This document shows, in pieces, positions 1 to 8,629 of a stretch of DNA of 64,000 nt (position 1 is the stretch's first letter; each line of letters opens with the position of its first letter). Source of the DNA: Candidatus Sumerlaeota bacterium (lineage in GTDB: Bacteria > Sumerlaeota > Sumerlaeia > SLMS01 > JAHLLQ01); the NCBI GenBank assembly GCA_030156535.1, contig JASGMJ010000007.1:62001-126000 (forward strand), read 5' to 3'. The notes beneath the pieces are model-generated. The model did not search any database. It worked only from the letters and a program-made list of their open reading frames with translations, and had not been told where the DNA came from. The translations under genes and the position numbers were made by a program.

Positions 1-69
1 ATCTCGAAGGAAAACATCGTGAGCCAGCCGACGAAGTCGTTCCCCAAGCAGGGGGGCTGGAAGAGGTAG
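1..69 (+). CDS. C-terminal end of an unidentified protein (partial)
   Basis: Frame 1 is open from the window edge to a TAG at 67-69 and encodes 22 residues ending in GGWKR. It is below the length shown in the ORF track. A good hairpin terminator follows 26 nt later, which supports this being a real gene end on the plus strand. The fragment is too short to assign a family. Confidence 0.55.
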   Translation: MSKENIVSQPTKSFPKQGGWKR

Positions 70-95
70 GCACGGCCCCGAAAACAGGACCATTC

Positions 96-130
96 AGGCC
101 GCTCCGCAAGACGGGGCGGCCTTTTCTCTT
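96..130 (+). terminator. Rho-independent terminator of the gene entering from the left edge
   Basis: An 11-bp stem (AGGCCGCTCCG paired with CGGGGCGGCCT, one G-U pair) closes a 5-nt loop and runs directly into TTTCTCTTTTA. It sits just after the partial CDS that ends at 69. Confidence 0.85.
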
Positions 131-193
131 TTATTGGGATTTTATCCGAGCTGTTGCGTGGGCGCGAAGATGTGACGAGAAGTCAGCAGAAGG

Positions 194-211
194 CGTTGCG
201 AAGACGCAACG
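194..211 (-). terminator. Possible hairpin terminator downstream of nadD
   Basis: A perfect 7-bp inverted repeat (CGTTGCG / CGCAACG) with a 4-nt loop lies 30 nt past the nadD stop. On the minus strand the following bases are only moderately T-rich, so this is a weak terminator call. Confidence 0.3.
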
Positions 212-240
212 AGCACCCCGCGCACACGGGGGAGGCAGGG

Positions 241-816
241 TCAGCGATAAAGCCCCTGATCGGCGATGAAGCGGGCAACGCGGCTGGGAACGAGCAGGGA
301 GATGTCCTCGGAGCGCGCGGCCCGCTCGCGAATTGTGGTCGAGGAGAGCATCGGCAGAGCCCCGGGACGCACGCCGCGCTCGGGGTGGGCGGAGTGCTCG
401 ACAATGCGCGGAATGACCAGGGGGGGAGCCAGACGCAGCAGTTCCCCGCCCCGGTGCCAGGCACCGAGGTCGTCGAGAATGTCGGTGCCGACGAGCAGCC
501 GGAAGGACGCCTCGGGGTGGAGGCGGGCAAGCTCCTCCACCGTGTCGATGCTGTAGGAGACTCCTGTCCGCTCGCCTTCGATGCGGGAGACCTCCACGAG
601 CCCGGGAGCAAACTCAGCCACGGCCAGATGGCACATGGAGGCGCGTTGCTCGAAAGAGGCGGTGTGCTGCTTGCCGAAGGCGTGACGCGCAGCGGGGATC
701 ATCAGGACACGGTCGATTTCGCCGGACTGAAGCGCCCACAAAATGGCGGCAGCGTGTGCACGATGGGGCGGGTCGAAGCTGCCGCCGAAAATGCCGATGC
801 GAGGGTTCTGGCTCAT
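241..816 (-). CDS. nadD: Nicotinate-nucleotide adenylyltransferase
   Basis: Catalyses ATP-dependent adenylylation of nicotinate mononucleotide to deamido-NAD in cytoplasmic NAD synthesis. The N-terminus GIFGGSFDPPHRAH carries the nucleotidyltransferase GxFDPxHxxH signature, and the C-terminal part has the SSTTIRER motif that binds ATP (canonical S(S/T)xxIR). About 191 residues, normal for the family. The ORF track begins 12 residues earlier at a TTG; I chose the ATG at 816 because it places the start three residues before the conserved RIGIFGG strand. The upstream metallophosphoesterase on the same strand ends 45 nt away, so the two are probably co-transcribed. Confidence 0.93.
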   Translation of the reverse strand: MSQNPRIGIFGGSFDPPHRAHAAAILWALQSGEIDRVLMIPAARHAFGKQHTASFEQRASMCHLAVAEFAPGLVEVSRIEGERTGVSYSIDTVEELARLHPEASFRLLVGTDILDDLGAWHRGGELLRLAPPLVIPRIVEHSAHPERGVRPGALPMLSSTTIRERAARSEDISLLVPSRVARFIADQGLYR

Positions 817-861
817 GGGGGGAATGCTGGAGACGGGCGGGATGCGGGGCAAGGCGTGGCT

Positions 862-2028
862 TCATTTTCCGCAGGCGAGTTCGATCAGCACGATCTCTGG
901 GGGACACAGCACGCGCAGGGGAAGAAACGCGCCCTGGCCGTTGCTGGTGATCGTGAGCATCGCGCCGAGCCTGCCCACACCGGAGGCAAGCAGCGGGCCG
1001 GAAGAGGTGCTGCTGAGCGTTGTTCCGAAGAGCGGCAGACGCACCTGGCCGCCGTGGGAATGCCCGGCAAGCGCGAGAAAGCATCCGGCGGCAGCGGCCT
1101 CGGCAAAGGCATCAGGGGTGTGCACGAGCCCGAGGCGAGGTGCGGGCAGGGCACGCAGGCGCTGCTTCTCCCCCGCCGTCAGGGGTACATAGGGGGTCTC
1201 GAACCCGAGCAGCGAGAGCGCGGCCTCGCCACGTTTCAGGACGACGCCTTCGTTGCTGAGCAGGCGCAGGCCGGCCGCCCGCGCCTGGCGTGCCACCCGG
1301 CTTCCCCCCTTCCAAAAATCGTGATTCCCGCGCACATAATAGACGCCGTCGGGCGCCGCCAAACGCTCCATGACGCGGGGAATCCGAGGGACGAAGGGGG
1401 GCTTGGAAATGAAGTCCCCGCCGTAGAGAATCAGGTCGGGCTCGTGGCGCATAGCCTCGTCGACCACGGCATCGTACCACTCCATCCGCAGCGTCGGGTG
1501 GATGTGGAAGTCCGTGAGGTGAACGATGCGGTAGCCGTCGAAGGCGGGATCGAGGTCTGGCAGGACGATGCGGCGGCGGTGAATGCGAAGACGGCTGACG
1601 CCGTTGAGAGGGCCAACAAGGCGCAGGAGGGGAGCCGCCCAGCGCGGGAGGTACTCCCAGTCGATGGCCTGGATGTGCAGATGCCGACAGCGCTCGAAAC
1701 GCGAGCCACGGGCATGCTCGTGCTTCTCCCGGGCAACCCGGGCATAACGCACTCCCAGCATCCATCCCGTGACTCCAGCGAGCCACCAGAGGGTCTGCTC
1801 GATGCCCCCGGGGCCGCCAACTGCCAGCCGCCCTGCTGCCAACAGGCCAAGCAGGCATCCCAGCGGGAGCAGAGCAAGCGAGAGGAACTTCTTGAACCAG
1901 ACCTCGCGCATCCGGGAGAAAACCCGGTTGTAGAACCAGACGAAGGCGCCGGATACGGCCACGGCAACCCCGAGGCCACACACAAGCGCGGCAAGCATCA
2001 GGGGCCAGGAGGGCGGTGGGCTGAGCAT
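862..2028 (-). CDS. Membrane-anchored metallophosphoesterase (YkuE-like)
   Basis: Calcineurin-type phosphoesterase with two N-terminal hydrophobic segments (LMLAALVCGLGVAVAV and LALLPLGCLLGLLAAG). All five metal-site motifs are visible in order: LTDFHIH, GGDF, GNHD, LVHTPD and GHSHGGQ. The last form is typical of YkuE and of LpxG-like lipid-phosphate hydrolases, so a membrane phospholipid or lipid A precursor is a possible substrate, but this is inference. The longest ORF starts at 2121. I prefer the ATG at 2028 because the extra 31 residues are Pro/Ser-rich and low in complexity, but neither start has a clear ribosome binding site. Divergent from the sigma-54 activator. Confidence 0.85.
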   Translation of the reverse strand: MLSPPPSWPLMLAALVCGLGVAVAVSGAFVWFYNRVFSRMREVWFKKFLSLALLPLGCLLGLLAAGRLAVGGPGGIEQTLWWLAGVTGWMLGVRYARVAREKHEHARGSRFERCRHLHIQAIDWEYLPRWAAPLLRLVGPLNGVSRLRIHRRRIVLPDLDPAFDGYRIVHLTDFHIHPTLRMEWYDAVVDEAMRHEPDLILYGGDFISKPPFVPRIPRVMERLAAPDGVYYVRGNHDFWKGGSRVARQARAAGLRLLSNEGVVLKRGEAALSLLGFETPYVPLTAGEKQRLRALPAPRLGLVHTPDAFAEAAAAGCFLALAGHSHGGQVRLPLFGTTLSSTSSGPLLASGVGRLGAMLTITSNGQGAFLPLRVLCPPEIVLIELACGK

Positions 2029-2468
2029 CGGGGAGCCTTGGGGGGAACGCTGGGGGTGGAGATTCCACGAGGGAGGAGGGGATGGGCAAGGAGTTGTAAG
2101 GGGCAAGAGAGGGAAGAGCATACCACGGGTGGGAAATTCCAGCCGCCGACCGGTGTGCAGCCGTGGTGATCCGTCGTTTATCTGTGGTGCTCGGTTGCCG
2201 TTCGTCCTTCATCGCTCTCCAGAATGCCGGGGGGACTCCGAGATACTCAGGATGATTTTGTGGCGCGCGCCAAGCCTGAGACGTGGGGAAAGCCGGAAAT
2301 ACCTACACAAAAACATCGACGTTTCGGCATACAGACCAAATATCTGTACGCAAAGGCCGAAAAGAAGGCGATTGCTCTTGCACTCCACGCCCCATCGCCC
2401 TACCGTCTCTCCAAGGTCGGTGGCGAAAGCACGCTCCGCCGTTCCATCTCTCGGAAGGCAACACGCTC
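2029..2468. promoter_or_regulatory. Divergent intergenic region between the phosphoesterase and the sigma-54 activator
   Basis: If the short phosphoesterase start is right, about 440 nt are non-coding. The region must hold both divergent promoters. The plus side is AT-richer than its surroundings (around 2290-2360), but I see no convincing -35/-10 pair and no -24/-12 site. One perfect 12-bp palindrome is listed separately. Confidence 0.4.
2261..2272. promoter_or_regulatory. Perfect 12-bp palindrome, possible operator
   Basis: TGGCGCGCGCCA is self-complementary and lies about 200 nt upstream of the sigma-54 activator start, in the divergent promoter region. In GC-rich DNA such a palindrome can arise by chance, so operator function is only a guess. 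Confidence 0.2.
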
Positions 2469-4073
2469 ATGGCAGCACAAACCGATTCCCCGATTCTCGA
2501 CCGCATCATTGCCGCCGTGATCGCCGAGCGGGATTTGCAGAAATTCGTCGAGGCCGTTTCCGAGGTGGTGACCGAGTTGTTCCCCGAGGTGGATGATCTG
2601 GGGATCGCCCGCTACGATACGGAGAAGCACTTCTTCGAGGTTCTCGCCGTGCATGAGGAGGGGGGCGGCGGAACGAATCGCGGGGTACGCACCCGCGATA
2701 CGGAGGACACGCCGGGCGGGTTTCTCCTCAAGACGGCCCGCACGATCATGATCAACGACATGGATGCGTTCTCGGCGCAGGCGGGTTTCGATCCGCGCAA
2801 GGGATTCCCGCGCAAATTCGAATCGGGAATCGGCACGTTGCTCGAACATGGCGGCAAGGTGCTCGGGTACATCTATGTGACGAGCCAGAAGAAGAACGCC
2901 TTCACGGAGGCGCATCGCGATTTTCTGCACTCGGTGCGCGGCGTGCTGTCGCTGGCGTTCGCCGCGGCGCTCGCGTATGACGAGGTCAATCAGTTGCGCG
3001 AGAAGGCGGAGCTGGAGGGCGCCTACCTGCGTTCGGAGATCGAATCGAACTGGCCGGCGGATGGATTGATCGGCAAGAGCCGCGCGTGGAAGACCGTCTT
3101 GCAGCAGGTGAACCAGGTGGCGCCGACGGACAGCACGGTGCTGATCACCGGGGAGACGGGAACGGGGAAGGAAGTGATCGCGCGGGCGGTGCATGAACGC
3201 AGCCGCCGGGCGCGCAAGCCACTGATCAAGATCAACTGCGGGGCGCTGCCGGAAAACCTGGTGGAGTCGGAGTTGTTCGGCCACGAAAAGGGGTCATTCA
3301 CCGGAGCGATGGTCCGGCGGATCGGACGCTTTGAATTGGCGGATGGCGGCACGATTTTCCTGGATGAGATCGGCGAGATGCCGCTGACGCTGCAGGTGAA
3401 GTTGCTGCGCGTGTTGCAGGAACGGGAATTCGAGCGCGTGGGGGGCGAGAAGCCGATCCGCGTGAACGTGCGGGTGATTACGGCAACAAACAAGGATCTG
3501 AGCGCGGAGGTGGCGGCGGGGCAGTTTCGCGCCGACCTGTTCTACCGCCTCAATGTATTCCCGATCGAGATTCCGCCGCTGAGGCTGCGGCCCGAGGACA
3601 CCGTGGAGCTGGCGCGGTACTTCGTGCAGCGCCTGGCCGAGCGGATGGGCAAGATGCCCATGGTGCTCTCGGACGAAAGCGTGCAGGCGGTGCAGAACTA
3701 CTCGTGGCCGGGAAATGTGCGGGAACTCGAGCACTTGGTGGAGCGCGCCATCATTCTGGCACATGGGAACACGGCGGATCTCAAGTCGCTGCTGGTGCCG
3801 GGATCGGCGGCGCCGGCGCCACTTGCCGAGCCGGGCGATCTCATCTCGAAAGTGCGCCACGGGGAGGGCGTGTCGTTCCGCGAGAGCCTGATCGAAGCCG
3901 AACGTTCGGCCATTGAGACGGCGCTCCGCGAATGCAACGGCGTGGTAGGAGGCCGAAATGGTGCCGCAGCAATGCTGGGAATGAAACGGCAGACGCTGCA
4001 ATCGAAGTTGAAGAAGCTGGGAATCAATCTGGACAAGCCTTCGCGTGCCGTTCACGTCGCCACGGACGACTGA
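2469..4073 (+). CDS. Sigma-54-dependent transcriptional activator with N-terminal GAF domain
   Basis: Bacterial enhancer-binding protein of the FhlA/NorR type, 534 residues. An N-terminal GAF-like sensor covers roughly residues 1-170. The AAA+ domain has Walker A GETGTGKE at about 228-235, the sigma-54 contact loop as GSFTGA at about 275-280 (a common GAFTGA variant) and Walker B TIFLDEIGE. A Fis-type helix-turn-helix at the end reads GAAAMLGMKRQTLQSKLKK. There is no receiver domain, so it is likely controlled by a small-molecule or redox signal on the GAF domain. The ORF track starts 62 residues earlier; I start at the ATG at 2469, where the GAF-like sequence begins. No sigma-54 promoter was found in the window, so its targets are unknown. 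Confidence 0.92.
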   Translation: MAAQTDSPILDRIIAAVIAERDLQKFVEAVSEVVTELFPEVDDLGIARYDTEKHFFEVLAVHEEGGGGTNRGVRTRDTEDTPGGFLLKTARTIMINDMDAFSAQAGFDPRKGFPRKFESGIGTLLEHGGKVLGYIYVTSQKKNAFTEAHRDFLHSVRGVLSLAFAAALAYDEVNQLREKAELEGAYLRSEIESNWPADGLIGKSRAWKTVLQQVNQVAPTDSTVLITGETGTGKEVIARAVHERSRRARKPLIKINCGALPENLVESELFGHEKGSFTGAMVRRIGRFELADGGTIFLDEIGEMPLTLQVKLLRVLQEREFERVGGEKPIRVNVRVITATNKDLSAEVAAGQFRADLFYRLNVFPIEIPPLRLRPEDTVELARYFVQRLAERMGKMPMVLSDESVQAVQNYSWPGNVRELEHLVERAIILAHGNTADLKSLLVPGSAAPAPLAEPGDLISKVRHGEGVSFRESLIEAERSAIETALRECNGVVGGRNGAAAMLGMKRQTLQSKLKKLGINLDKPSRAVHVATDD

Positions 4074-4111
4074 AATTGAACGCCTTGCGATTCTGTCCTT
4101 GAAGCGGGTAG

Positions 4112-4140
4112 ACGGTCTTGCACCGTCGGCGCAAGACCGT
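4112..4140 (+). terminator. Hairpin downstream of the sigma-54 activator
   Basis: A perfect 10-bp inverted repeat (ACGGTCTTGC / GCAAGACCGT) with a 9-nt loop starts 39 nt after the stop codon. There is no T-run behind it, so it may be a transcript-stabilising or Rho-assisted structure, not a classic terminator. Confidence 0.4.
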
Positions 4141-4211
4141 GGCGACGCGTTGGGTCCGGTCTTTGCAATTGAAATCGGAAATCAAGTCTTTATGCCGAGG
4201 AATGGAACGGA

Positions 4212-4655
4212 ATGCCGATAAAATCGACACCCATGCAACAGCTCCTGTCGCGCGTTCAGACGTGGTGCGGGATTAAAATCGTGGAGAGCAAGGCGGTGAC
4301 GCTGGTGACGCTGCGGGAGAAAACCATCGCACGTTTCCCATCGCCCGAGACCCTGGAAGTTGTCCTGTGTGGCTCGATTGCCCGGCAGTTCAAAGAGAAC
4401 CCCGAGGAATTGCCGGATGGCGTGCGGGTGCTGGAAGACGGCAATCGGCTGGCGGTGGACCTGACGGAGCCGGGAGGGATGGAGGAGGCAGTCCGGACGC
4501 TGCTGAACGCCTATATTCTGGCGGAGCGGCCCGAGTCGCGGGACTGGTGGCTCGACGAAGCGCATCTGCACGAGGACCCGACGTGCGAGAAGCTGGCCGA
4601 GGAAATCGAACGTTTCCGCGAACAGATGAGGCAGGCACGCACGGAAGCGGGTTGA
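4212..4655 (+). CDS. Conserved hypothetical protein, 147 residues
   Basis: Small soluble protein without signal peptide or membrane segment. The core (TLREKTIARFPSPETLEVVL ... DGNRLAVDLTEPGGMEEAVR) looks like a compact alpha/beta domain and faintly recalls the luciferase-domain family DUF5519, but I cannot confirm that. The C-terminus is charged and helical. A second in-frame ATG at 4233 is an alternative start. Codon use matches the neighbours. It stands alone between the activator and the convergent crcB operon. Confidence 0.7.
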   Translation: MPIKSTPMQQLLSRVQTWCGIKIVESKAVTLVTLREKTIARFPSPETLEVVLCGSIARQFKENPEELPDGVRVLEDGNRLAVDLTEPGGMEEAVRTLLNAYILAERPESRDWWLDEAHLHEDPTCEKLAEEIERFREQMRQARTEAG

Positions 4656-4884
4656 TCGGTTATCTGATTTTCCGAAAGTTCAGTCGTCCCCTCGGGCCTT
4701 TGGCTCCTGACTGACAATAGGAGCGTCTTCCTTCTCTCCTCTTCTTTCTTCGTGAAGATTCGTGCAATTCGCGGTTCCCGCTTATCCGTGTCTGCCGCTT
4801 GGCCCGCCGTAGCCTCTGGCGAGGGCGGCTGTCTCTGCGGTGAATTTGCCTTTTCACCCCGTCGCTACTTTCGAGAGCCGCCCT

Positions 4885-5283
4885 CTACCCCGCTTGCGCG
4901 AATACTCCGGGGAGCAGGCTCCCCAACTTCACCATCACAAGACCGATAAACACACTCGACGCGAGATAGGCCGCGCCGACGGGCCAGTTCTGTCCGTCGA
5001 GCAACTTCATGCTCTCGAATCCGAACGTGGAAAACGTCGTGAAGGAGCCGAGAAAGCCCACCGACACGGCGTAGCGAAGGAAGGCGTCTTCTCCCTCCAG
5101 GTGGGCGGCGAGAACGGTTCCCACGATTCCCAGCAGGAAACAGCCGATCATGTTGACGGCAAATGTCCCCCAGGGAAACCGGGAGAGGACCCGTTCGAGA
5201 ATGAAGGTGCTGAGGGCGTAGCGTGCTGAGGCACCAAGGGCACCACCAAGAGCGACCAGCAGCCACGGCAGGAATGGTTTCAC
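4885..5283 (-). CDS. crcB: Fluoride efflux channel CrcB/FluC
   Basis: Four-helix membrane protein of 132 residues that works as a dual-topology dimer exporting fluoride. Family landmarks are GGALGASARY at the N-terminus, GTFAVNMIGCFLLG in helix 2 and GFLGSFTTFSTF in helix 3 (the Phe-box and Ser/Thr track). The start is a GTG that overlaps the TGA of the upstream glycosyltransferase by 4 nt (GTGA), so translation is probably coupled. For that reason there is no room for a dedicated fluoride riboswitch immediately upstream. Confidence 0.94.
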   Translation of the reverse strand: MKPFLPWLLVALGGALGASARYALSTFILERVLSRFPWGTFAVNMIGCFLLGIVGTVLAAHLEGEDAFLRYAVSVGFLGSFTTFSTFGFESMKLLDGQNWPVGAAYLASSVFIGLVMVKLGSLLPGVFAQAG

Positions 5284-6446
5284 GAGGGAATGGGCTCCTT
5301 CCTGTCGATTTCCGAATCATTGATTTTGCGTGTCTTGCAATCAAGGGCTTCGAGCAGAATTGTACGCATGGAGTCTGCGATTTCCTCCCACGTCCGGGAC
5401 TGGGGTGGCTTGCGGGCGGGACCTGTTCCGGCGGCCAGTGCCTGCTCGCAGGCGGCGATGAAGGCGGCGGGGTCGGCAGCGAGGAGCACTTCCCGGTCGT
5501 AGTCGGCCTGGACGTCGGGGATGGGCGTCGAGACGACGGGACGCCCGGCGGCGAGGTACTCCGGGGTCTTGGTGGGGCTCATCATTTTCGTCAGCTCGGT
5601 CAGCCGCCAGGGAATCAGGGCGGCGTCGAAGGCACGCAGGTACTCCGGCAGGTCGTCGTAACTTTTCGCGCCCAAGTGGTGGAAATTCGGCGCCGTCAGG
5701 GGGGGACGCTCCATGCCGATAAGGGGGCCGAGAAAGACGATGGACCATTGGGGACGCTGGCGGCAGACGGCTTCGATCAGGGGCCAGTCGATGCGTTCGT
5801 CAACGGCGCCGAAATAGCCGAGGATGGGGCGGGGAAGCGCGGCGATGTCGGCGGGCACGCCGCCGGGCTCGGCGCCGCGGGCGAAATGGGCGAAGTCGAT
5901 GCCGCTGGGGAAGCAGTGGAGGCGAGGATGAGTGCCTTCGCGCTGGCGCTGGAGGCTGCGGCCGCCGGTGAAGAGCACGTCGGCGCGCTGCACCACGCGG
6001 CGGTCCTTTTCCGGCACCCACGGCGCGGTTGCCTGGAAGGAGGAGAATGGGTCCATGCAGTCGAAGACGAGCAGATCGTGGGGGAGCCAGTCGGCAGCTT
6101 CCAGGTAGTCGGGGTTCTGGAACCAGAGGACGCGGCGGCCCGGAGGAGCGGCGCGGAGAAAGGGGCGGGCGGCGCGGCACGCGAGACGGATGGAGAGACG
6201 ATTCGAGAAGGCCGAGCGGCCGGAGAGGGGCATGTAGGGGATGTTGCGCGCTTCGGCGGCGGGGCCGAAGGATATGCGGCGCTCGTCCGGGGGGAGGCGG
6301 CGCCATTTGCGCGCGCTCATCCGGGCAACGTAGAGCACCGAATCTCCCCCGGCGGCGAAGCGGGTCATGAGCTGCTGGGGTCGCTGGAAGAGGCGCCGCT
6401 CCCAGGCGAGGTTGGAGAGACACACGATGTGAAGGGGAAGAGTCAT
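5280..6446 (-). CDS. Glycosyltransferase, TuaH-like / family 1
   Basis: About 388 residues. The N-terminus (HIVCLSNLAWERRLFQRPQQL) is typical of TuaH-type glycosyltransferases, in which an F/W-xRPQ-H/Q-L segment follows the first strand. The second Rossmann half has ILGYFGAVDERIDW and the donor-site region KTPEYLAAGRPVVSTPIPDV, where the Glu lies in the usual GT-B acceptor loop. No signal peptide; probably acts at the cytoplasmic face on envelope sugar polymers. The ORF track adds 97 residues upstream that lie antisense to the start of the divergent kinase gene; I start at the ATG at 6446, immediately before the first beta strand. Confidence 0.85.
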   Translation of the reverse strand: MTLPLHIVCLSNLAWERRLFQRPQQLMTRFAAGGDSVLYVARMSARKWRRLPPDERRISFGPAAEARNIPYMPLSGRSAFSNRLSIRLACRAARPFLRAAPPGRRVLWFQNPDYLEAADWLPHDLLVFDCMDPFSSFQATAPWVPEKDRRVVQRADVLFTGGRSLQRQREGTHPRLHCFPSGIDFAHFARGAEPGGVPADIAALPRPILGYFGAVDERIDWPLIEAVCRQRPQWSIVFLGPLIGMERPPLTAPNFHHLGAKSYDDLPEYLRAFDAALIPWRLTELTKMMSPTKTPEYLAAGRPVVSTPIPDVQADYDREVLLAADPAAFIAACEQALAAGTGPARKPPQSRTWEEIADSMRTILLEALDCKTRKINDSEIDRKEPIPS

Positions 6447-6555
6447 TGTTTTGAGAGGGGAGGGCTGCGTGGCGCTTGACGTGCCGGGATACGAAGACGA
6501 GAAGTTATCCTTGGTGTGGGGAGTCTGGGAGCAGCGGCGAGGAGCGGCAAGGCGG

Positions 6556-8502
6556 ATGAGCAAGAAGCGCCCAATCAGTTCGCAGTTCAGGCTGCCGGCG
6601 GATCTGCCGCCGAACCCAAACGAGTCGTTCAATCCGGGCAAGTCCACGGTGCTGGGATTGCTGTGGGACAGCACGGACCGCATTACCCCTGTGGAGTCGG
6701 AAAGCGAGTCCGGCGTCGTCCGGCTCTCGCGCATCATCGAGCCCGATCCCGATCAGGCGCCCACGACGTTCGTCGATGGCACCGAGACGGTGGGGTACGA
6801 GTTTCTGAAACACGTGGGCGAAGGGGGCTTTGGCGAAGTCTGGGAGGTGGTGCAACGCTCGCTGGGGCGGCGCATCGCGATCAAGCGGCTGCGCAAGGAA
6901 CTGCTTCAGGACGTGAACGCCAAGTCCTACGTGGCCCGCCATCTGGTTTCCTCCTTCCGCCAGGAGGCACTGACGACCGGGGCTCTTGAGCACCCCAACA
7001 TCGTGCCCGTGTACGACCTCGGCGTTGATGACGAGGGGAACCCGCTGATGGCCATGAAAATGGTGCGGGGGCGGAAGTGGGACGATGTGATCGAGCAGGA
7101 TTTCCACCTGCCGGCGGGCGAGTTTCTGGCCCGTCACCTGCCCATTCTGATCGACGTGGCCCAGGCCGTGGCGTTCGCGCATTCGCGGGGAGTGGTGCAC
7201 CGCGACGTGAAGCCAACACAGGTGATGCTGGGAGAGTTCGGCGAAGTGCTGCTGATGGACTGGGGGCTGGCGCTGGTCTTCGATCCGGGAAAGGCAGAAT
7301 TGCAGGGGCCGCAGTTGGCACTCTCGGAGTTCACGCCCTGGAGCCCGCGCGTGACCAATCCCGCAGGAACACCGTCGTACATGGCGCCCGAGCAAACGGA
7401 AGAGGCGGCCGTGGAAATCGGCTCGTGGACGGACGTGTATTTGTTGGGCGGATGCCTGTACTATTTGCTGACGGGTTACGCGCCGCACGAGGAGGAGACC
7501 TCGGAGGCGTCGTTCCGCAAGGCCGTCGAGGGCGTGGTGGTGCCACCGTCCAAACGTGCACCGGACCGCTTGGTGCCGGAGGATCTGGAGGCGCTGTGCA
7601 TGCGGGCTCTGGCGGCCGACCGGCAGGACCGGCCAACCGCGCTGGAGTTCATCGACGCGCTGAGCGATTACCTGACGGGCGCGGGCAGAAAGCGCGAGGC
7701 AGCGGCGCTCTTCGAGGCGGCAAGCAGGCAGGCAAAGGAAGTTTGGGCGGAGTTCGCCGACTACGATGAAATGGGCGACGTGGCGAACATGCTGGAGCGC
7801 GCCCTGCTCCTGGACCCGGACAACAAGAAGGCCAGCGAACTGCGCCAGCAGGTGCTGCTGAATTTTGCGCGGACGGCCATCGGCAATTCCGACCTGCGTC
7901 TGGCGCGTTTTCACGCCGAACGCCTCCGCGCCGGAGAGGAACGGAACAAGATTCTGCGGGAGATCGCGCTCCTGCAGGATCAGCACAAGCGCGCGCAAAA
8001 GAGCCTGGAACATTTGTACGCACGCGCGGCCGAAGAACGCAACGCGGCGGTGCAGGCACGCGGAGAAGCGGAGGCACTGATCGCCAGCATCATGCAACGC
8101 ATGATCGAATCCTTTGGCACTCCGGACCACGCCCCGCTGATCAAGCCGATGGCACGCGAGATCCTCAAGCTGCTCGAACGCAACACGGAACGCCATCCCA
8201 CGCGCGATTCGCTGAAGAGCCGGATTACGTGCTACCGCACGGCTGCGGAGGCCTTGCAGGCTGTGGGAGCGCTGGATGAGGCCCTTCAAGCCTACCGGCT
8301 CGCGGAGATTCACCTGAAGACCTACCTGAAGCAGGAGCCCACGGACGAAGCCTTCGGGGCGAACCTGACGCAGGTGCGCGAGCGAATCCGACTGGTAAAC
8401 AGAGCCACGTCGGAGACGGTGAATGCGCAACGCGTGGTGAACGATTTCGAGTCCGCGCGCAAGAACCTGATGAAACGGATCGATGAAATGATCGAGGGGT
8501 AA
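6556..8502 (+). CDS. Soluble Ser/Thr protein kinase with TPR-like C-terminus; HRDxKPxQ and DWG motifs
   Basis: 648 residues from the ATG at 6556 (the ORF track starts 35 residues too early). The kinase domain spans about residues 80-380: glycine loop GEGGFGEV (88-95), AIK lysine 110, catalytic HRDVKPTQ (215-222), DWG (235-237) and GTPSYMAPEQ. DWG for DFG is common in Planctomycete-type kinases. The usual Mg-binding Asn of HRDxKPxN is Gln (codon CAG). The C-terminal 270 residues are helical with a charged coiled coil (about 480-540) and a TPR-like repeat (ALDEALQAYRLAEIHLK). No membrane segment is present, so it is cytoplasmic. Its closest relative in the window is the kinase at 58346. Confidence 0.9.
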   Translation: MSKKRPISSQFRLPADLPPNPNESFNPGKSTVLGLLWDSTDRITPVESESESGVVRLSRIIEPDPDQAPTTFVDGTETVGYEFLKHVGEGGFGEVWEVVQRSLGRRIAIKRLRKELLQDVNAKSYVARHLVSSFRQEALTTGALEHPNIVPVYDLGVDDEGNPLMAMKMVRGRKWDDVIEQDFHLPAGEFLARHLPILIDVAQAVAFAHSRGVVHRDVKPTQVMLGEFGEVLLMDWGLALVFDPGKAELQGPQLALSEFTPWSPRVTNPAGTPSYMAPEQTEEAAVEIGSWTDVYLLGGCLYYLLTGYAPHEEETSEASFRKAVEGVVVPPSKRAPDRLVPEDLEALCMRALAADRQDRPTALEFIDALSDYLTGAGRKREAAALFEAASRQAKEVWAEFADYDEMGDVANMLERALLLDPDNKKASELRQQVLLNFARTAIGNSDLRLARFHAERLRAGEERNKILREIALLQDQHKRAQKSLEHLYARAAEERNAAVQARGEAEALIASIMQRMIESFGTPDHAPLIKPMAREILKLLERNTERHPTRDSLKSRITCYRTAAEALQAVGALDEALQAYRLAEIHLKTYLKQEPTDEAFGANLTQVRERIRLVNRATSETVNAQRVVNDFESARKNLMKRIDEMIEG

Positions 8503-8629
8503 AGTCGCTTGGAACGCTTGTGGCTTCTGCATGAAGCGGCGAGCGCCTGGAAGCCAACCTTCTATTGCCATCCGCACGCCGGACGGCGTCATTGACGGGG
8601 TTGCCCCCAGAGGCATTTGCGAGGTTCCC

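Noticed and set aside
154-2169. 671-aa plus-strand ORF
   Set aside because: Shadow of nadD and the metallophosphoesterase, both of which show full motif sets on the minus strand.
3757-3775. TGGCAC sequence as a sigma-54 -24 element
   Set aside because: It is inside the activator's coding sequence and lacks a -12 TTGC element at proper spacing.
5284-5500. Fluoride riboswitch upstream of crcB
   Set aside because: The crcB start overlaps the glycosyltransferase stop, so the upstream sequence is coding and no riboswitch fold is evident.
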